Assembly (NCBI GenBank): GCA_030267565.1
Contig: BRXU01000003.1
Span: 4,625,001 to 4,689,000 of the forward strand
Reading direction: 5' to 3'
Source: Pleodorina starrii
Lineage: Eukaryota > Chlorophyta > Chlorophyceae > Chlamydomonadales > Volvocaceae
DNA length: 64,000 nucleotides
Part shown: positions 59,462-64,000 of the stretch, in pieces
Position numbering within the stretch: the stretch's first letter is position 1
How the letters are laid out: every line of letters begins with the position of its first letter
Position numbers and translations under genes: made by a program
Notes under the pieces: generated by a model
Told to the model about the DNA's origin: nothing
Databases searched by the model: none
What the model saw: only the letters and a program-made list of their open reading frames with translations

Positions 59462-62400
59462 ATGACTGCGCCTCAATCTGGCGGCGCTCCTCCCGGCGGC
59501 CCCAAGGGCCCGTCAGCTCCGCAAGGGGGCCAAGCCCCAGCCGCGACGGGGCCTGTCCTGCCGTGGATGCGCGTGCCGTTGACGGTACAGGCAGGTAGCG
59601 GTGTCCCGGTCGGAAAGGTACTTGGCCTCGATGCACGCCTGGCGTCGGAATTGCGTACCGGTACGTACGAGTGCCTACCAGCTTCCCCTATGACGTTTAT
59701 GTGCTCCATCAGCCCAGCCTCGCCCTGCTGCCGGTGCATGGCTGCTGCATTCCAGTTCGCTCAAATTATGATGGCGCAGCGCCGCCGTCATGTACCATCC
59801 CACCCGGCAACACGTGCACACCTCCCGCCGCCGCTGCCGTCGCCGCCGCGTTGCTCACCGGAAATACTCCACCCACGCAGCGCCCCCGCAAACCCACATG
59901 TGCAACTCCCCCGGCCCCGGGCCTGCGACCGTCGCCCAACCGTCTCTAACCCCATACCGCTGCCTCTCATCGCCGCCCCCGCCGGCTGCCACCACCGCTG
60001 CCCCCCTCCCCCACCGCTGTCGCTGCCTCCGTCATCCTCACCTTCGCCCCCCAGGCTCTGGCTTTTCGGAGCTGTTCCCGGTCCAGGCGGCCGTGTGGCA
60101 GCACTCCGCGGGCGGCCTCAGCGCCGCCAACGACCTCTGCGTGGCGGCCCCCACCGGCAGCGGCAAGACGCTCGCGTACGCACTGCCGGTCGTCAACGCG
60201 CTGGCGGCGTGAGTGACGGGCGGGCGGGCGGGTGGGGGGGGGGTGGGCGCAGAAGGGCTCTCGAAAGGCGCGGAAGCCAGCAATTGGGTCGGGACCTGGG
60301 CCTGGCTGGCTGCCTCGGCTGCCCGGCTGGGCTGCCGACCTCTCTCGACCCTCTCATGACCCATTGTGGCGCCTGCTTAGTTTGGCAGTGTTCGCTGCGG
60401 TGACGCTGCTTTCCGCATTGCTAATGTCAGTGTAGATGTACGACTCCCTGTGGCGTCTCGCTGCGCCAGCTATAGCGGGAGCGGTTCGGCTCGAGTGTGG
60501 CGTTGCTGCAGTCCCTGTCCGCGCCAGTGACGCCCCTCGCGCCGCTTCTGTGCCCTCCCCTCTCTTTCCGCCCCACCCCGCCCCGCCCCACCCCACCCCA
60601 CCCCACCCCGCCTTCCAAACGTGCCGCGTGTTTCACCTCAGGCTCCTGCCGGGCTCCGCCGCCGGCGTGGGTCGCCTGCGGGTGCTGGTGGTGCTGCCCA
60701 CCCGCGACCTCGCAGCGCAGGTAGCGTACGGGGGCGCCTGGGAGAGCTGCCAACTCCCAACCGCCAACTGTCAACTACTAGACGCCAGACCATGTCTGCG
60801 AGTAAAGGCAGATTCTGGGCGCATCCGTGTTGTAGTCCTCTCTAGGAGTTGGAGAACGAGACCACCGATTAATCGACACGTCGCCCGCCGTGCGCTTCTT
60901 TGTACCTCGCCGCAGGTGTACGACGTGTTTCGGCCGCTCTGTGAAGCCGTACAGCTGCGCGTGGCGCTGGCAGCGGCCCGTAGCTCGGAGGCTGCCGAGG
61001 CGGCGCAGCTCGTGGGCGGCGCGAGCAGTTGTGGTGGCGGTGGTGGTCGCGGCGGCGGCGGCGACGGGGCGGATGTGGTGGTTGCGACCCCGGGTCGGTT
61101 GATGGCCCACCTCAGCGGCACCCCGGGCTTCTCCCTGCGGCACCTGCGCTTCCTGGTGCGCGGGGAGGAGGGTAGGGAGGGCAGGGAAGGAAAAGGAAAG
61201 AGCAGGGAAGGAGGGGAAGGGGAGGGGAAGGAAGGGGGGCGGGAAGGATGGGAGAGGGAAGGGAAGGAAAGCGAAAGGGAAGGCGGAGGTGGAGGTGAAG
61301 TGGACAGGCATGTACCCTGTCGTAACACGCTCGGCCGAGGGATCGTGCTGAAGCACCTCAGCGGCCTATGACACAGCCGCAAGAGTGTGGCTGTGACATC
61401 GCAGGAGCCAGAACAGGGGAAAGTCAGGTAGTTCGCCCAAGTAAGTGACCCCGAGGGCCTTTCCACGGGCCTGACTCAAGTCCAACCCGAACCGTAACCC
61501 GGAGACGAACAGCCTTCCCGTGGCGCCCGCCAGTCAGCACCAGGAGCACCAGGAGCAAATGAAAACCAGTCCGCACAAAGATCTGATCTGGCCCCTCCCC
61601 CTCCCACGTCGACTGGCTCGTTTGGGGTCACGGTCAACGCCACGTTTGGCTGCTGTATTTTTCGTTGTCCGTTGTACGGCGCAGGTGGTTGACGAAACCG
61701 ACAGGCTGCTGCGCCAGAGCTACCAGGAGTGGCTGCCGCGGGTTCTGGCGCAGATCGAGCCCGGGCAGCACCAGCAGCAGCACCAGCAGTTGTTGTTGCG
61801 AGGGGGAGGAGGAGGAGGAGGGGGCTCAATGGGGCTGGGAGCTGCGGAGGGCGAGCACTTCGCCTCGCGCTGGCCCGGCGGCTCCTCGGGGACGGTCCTC
61901 CCTTTCGCCCAGCCCAGGTGGGGGAGGGGGCCAGGATGGGGGGGGGGAATGGGGAAATAGGGAGCGGAGTTGGGAAATTTGGGCGACGTGCCGGGGCCGC
62001 CTGCGGAGCAGCTCAGCCCGCCCCTCCCTTTCCGTCGCGACTTGAAGGAAGCAGAAAGTAGGGAGGCAGGGAGGCGACATGGTGGGTGGCTGGGTGGCTA
62101 GGTGGGTGGAGAGCTCGAGCTCACCTCGAACGAGCCCCCACTTTCTCCGCTCCTCCGTTTTGACTCTGGCTCAGAGGGGCTCGTCGGTGCACGTTTCCTT
62201 TCTGCCAGCGTAAGGACGTGCCCAACCCGCCTTCCCCGCGCCCTTACCCCCTCCCCCTCTCCATCCCTCCACACCTCACCGCGTCAGGGTGGTTAAGATC
62301 GTGGTGTCCGCAACCCTCACGCGCGACCCCGCCAAGCTGCAGCGCCTGGCCCTGTACCACCCGCGCTTCGTCGCCACGGCGGCGGCGGCAGGGATGGGCG

Positions 62401-64000
62401 GCGCCGGCGCCGGCGCCGGCGGGCGCTACTCCCTCCCCCGCAGCCTGTCCGAGTACCGGCTGCTGTGCTCGGCGGCTCGCAAGCCGCTTGCGCTGCTGGC
62501 GCTGCTGCACGATTGGGCGGGGCAGAGCAGCATTGTGTTCACATCCTCCCTGGAGATGACGCACAAGTGAGGCAGGGAGGGTGTGTGCGGGGTGTGGGGC
62601 ATCCGAGGGAGGGGGCCGTGGGAGGCAGTGGGAGGTGGGGGGGTGTTGCATACGTGGATGCGCCCGCGCCCTTGCGGATCCGTGGCGGACTCTCGACTCG
62701 TGTGCCAGCCGGCAATCCGTCCGCCCTGCCTACGAAGCCGTTGGGGCCTTCCGTTGGTTCACCAACACATCGTGTCGTGCCAACATCATTGTGCTTATGC
62801 TGGGCAGCACTCGTTGGGCAGCACTCGTTGCCGGTATGGGGATTTGGATTGCTTGGTGCGGGGGACTGCTCGGCTCGGACCTACCAACCAACTACGCATG
62901 TGTGTCCAGCACGAGCAACAGCGAGGTCGCGAGCGTTAGTAGCTTCGCAGCAAGGTAGGCCCAGCCCGGCCCCGGATGGGCCCGGATCCGAAATCCTCGG
63001 ATTCGAAATCCCCGGATCCGGTCCATCCCCGCACCCCCAGGCTGTTCCTGATGCTTCGCGCCGTGTCTGACCTGCCGGATGAGGTGGTTGAGTACTCGAG
63101 CATGGTGCCCACGAAGGAGCGCGCGGCCGCCCTGGAGCGATTTAGATCCGGTGAGGACGAGGGAGGGGGGCGAGGGTGGTGCGGAGCGGCGGGACGGGCG
63201 GAGGGGCGGAGGGTCGTTTGGGCTGAGATTCCCCGCAGATCCGGAAACTCGGCCTCCAGATCCGTGTTTGTGGAAGATTTTGGGCGATGGCAGATCTTGA
63301 GGTATTATGCGCCAGATCCGGCTGGAGATTGAGACAGATGACGGGATCTCCCCTCCTGCCGCGACCCGCCCTTCCGGGTCCGTTCGCTAACGCCGTCTTC
63401 GTCCCTTCGCTGCGGTATCTTCTTTTTTGCCCTCCCGCTCTTTCCACACGCGCACACACATAGCCCCGGTCCTGCCCCTCTCCCTCCCTCTCTCTCCCTC
63501 TCTCCCCAGGCGCTGCCAAGGTGCTGGTGGCCTCCGACGCCATGACCCGCGGCATGGACGTGGAGCACGTTGCCAACGTTATCAACTACGACGCGCCCGT
63601 GTACGCCAAGACATACGTGCACCGGTGGGGTGGGGTGCTGGTGTGGGCAGTGCCGCGCAACCGCGTTCGAGCGGCCCCCCACCGTCCCCCTCTTTGCGCC
63701 TAGCTGTCCTCGGCCTTCAGAGTCAACACCTCTCCCTTTCAGACTCCTTTCCAAACCCTTCTGTCCATTTAAACTGTCCCGACATTACCCCCCTTTGACT
63801 CCACAAGTCCTTGACGCCAGCCACCTACACCGGACTGTTCGAACCGTGTTTCTGTACCCTGTATCCTTGTGCCCCTGTACGCTTCCTCCCCACCTCCCCG
63901 CGCAGGGCGGGCCGCACCGCGCGCGCGGGCAAGTGCGGTCGCGTGGTGACGCTGCTGCGCGATGAGGACATGCGCCACTTCAAGGCCATGCTCCGCAAGG
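59462..64000 (+). CDS. DDX51: DEAD-box RNA helicase, DDX51/Dbp6 type (3' end outside window)
   Basis: Nine exons are visible: 59462-59660, 60055-60208, 60642-60720, 60916-61155, 61685-61917, 62288-62566, 63041-63150, 63510-63624 and 63906 to beyond the edge. Helicase motifs appear in order: GFSELFPVQ (Q-motif region), APTGSGKT (I), PTRDLAAQ (Ia), TPGRLMAHL (Ib), DETD (II, a variant of DEAD), SATLTRDP (III), IVFTSSLEMTHKL (IV), ASDAMTRGMDVEHVANVINY (V) and HRAGRTARAGK (VI). SSLEMTHKLFLMLRAV and YDAPVYAKTYVHR are characteristic of DDX51/Dbp6, which acts in the nucleolus on early 60S ribosomal precursors. The N-terminus is short and Gly/Pro-rich. Gly-rich and Gln/His-rich insertions sit between motifs Ia and Ib and after motif II. 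The C-terminal extension and stop are not in the window. The start is the first in-frame ATG. Confidence 0.93.
63381..63428 (+). repeat. dispersed element B, best copy
   Basis: CGTTCGCTAACGCCGTCTTC, GTCCCTTCGCTGCGGTATCT and a T-rich tail, in helicase intron 7. This is the longest copy and was used as the reference for the family. Confidence 0.7.

Overview
The window is nuclear DNA from a GC-rich green alga, most likely a volvocine (Chlamydomonas/Gonium/Volvox group). The evidence is many small exons with consensus GT-AG introns rich in G or C runs, TGTAA poly(A) signals at several gene ends, Ala/Gly/Gln-rich insertions inside otherwise conserved proteins, and many microsatellites in introns. 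The species cannot be fixed from the sequence alone. There are no bacterial operons, ribosome binding sites or CRISPR arrays.

Layout, left to right: (1) 609-2843 (+), a small YCII-domain protein with a possible organelle-targeting N-terminus. (2) 3288-12974 (+), a 17-exon kinase of the tyrosine-kinase-like group, with a GAF-like N-terminal region and a kinase domain carrying HCD instead of HRD. (3) 12975-19484, a gene-poor stretch between two convergent genes. (4) 19485-33432 (-), a 25-exon full-length ABCC (MRP-type) transporter. (5) 34055-35618 (-), fragments of a probable unrecognised gene. (6) 36261-52092 (+), a 26-exon ATP-dependent 5-oxoprolinase. (7) 52704-56166, gene-poor. (8) 56167-58476 (-), a GATA zinc-finger protein with a C-terminal coiled coil. 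(9) 58625-59033 (+), a possible small gene divergent from it. (10) 59462-64000 (+), a DDX51/Dbp6-type RNA helicase cut by the window end.

The exon chains for genes 1, 2, 4, 6, 8 and 10 were built by hand from splice sites, reading-frame phase and family resemblance. All internal junctions keep phase. The summed coding lengths are 381, 4542, 5025, 4137 and 1428 nt for the five complete genes, all divisible by three. The genes do not form one pathway. The oxoprolinase and the ABCC transporter could both touch glutathione metabolism (5-oxoproline recycling; export of glutathione conjugates), but that is only a family-level association, and they lie on opposite strands with another gene fragment between them.

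The most unusual material is non-coding. At least three short sequence families recur inside introns of unrelated genes: element A (4 copies), element B (at least 7 copies, several beside microsatellites) and element C (2 copies). The palindrome TACCGGTA occurs 11 times, far above chance. A 0.6 kb pure CCCT array, a 0.9 kb 22-bp minisatellite and a 7-bp satellite sit in oxoprolinase introns.
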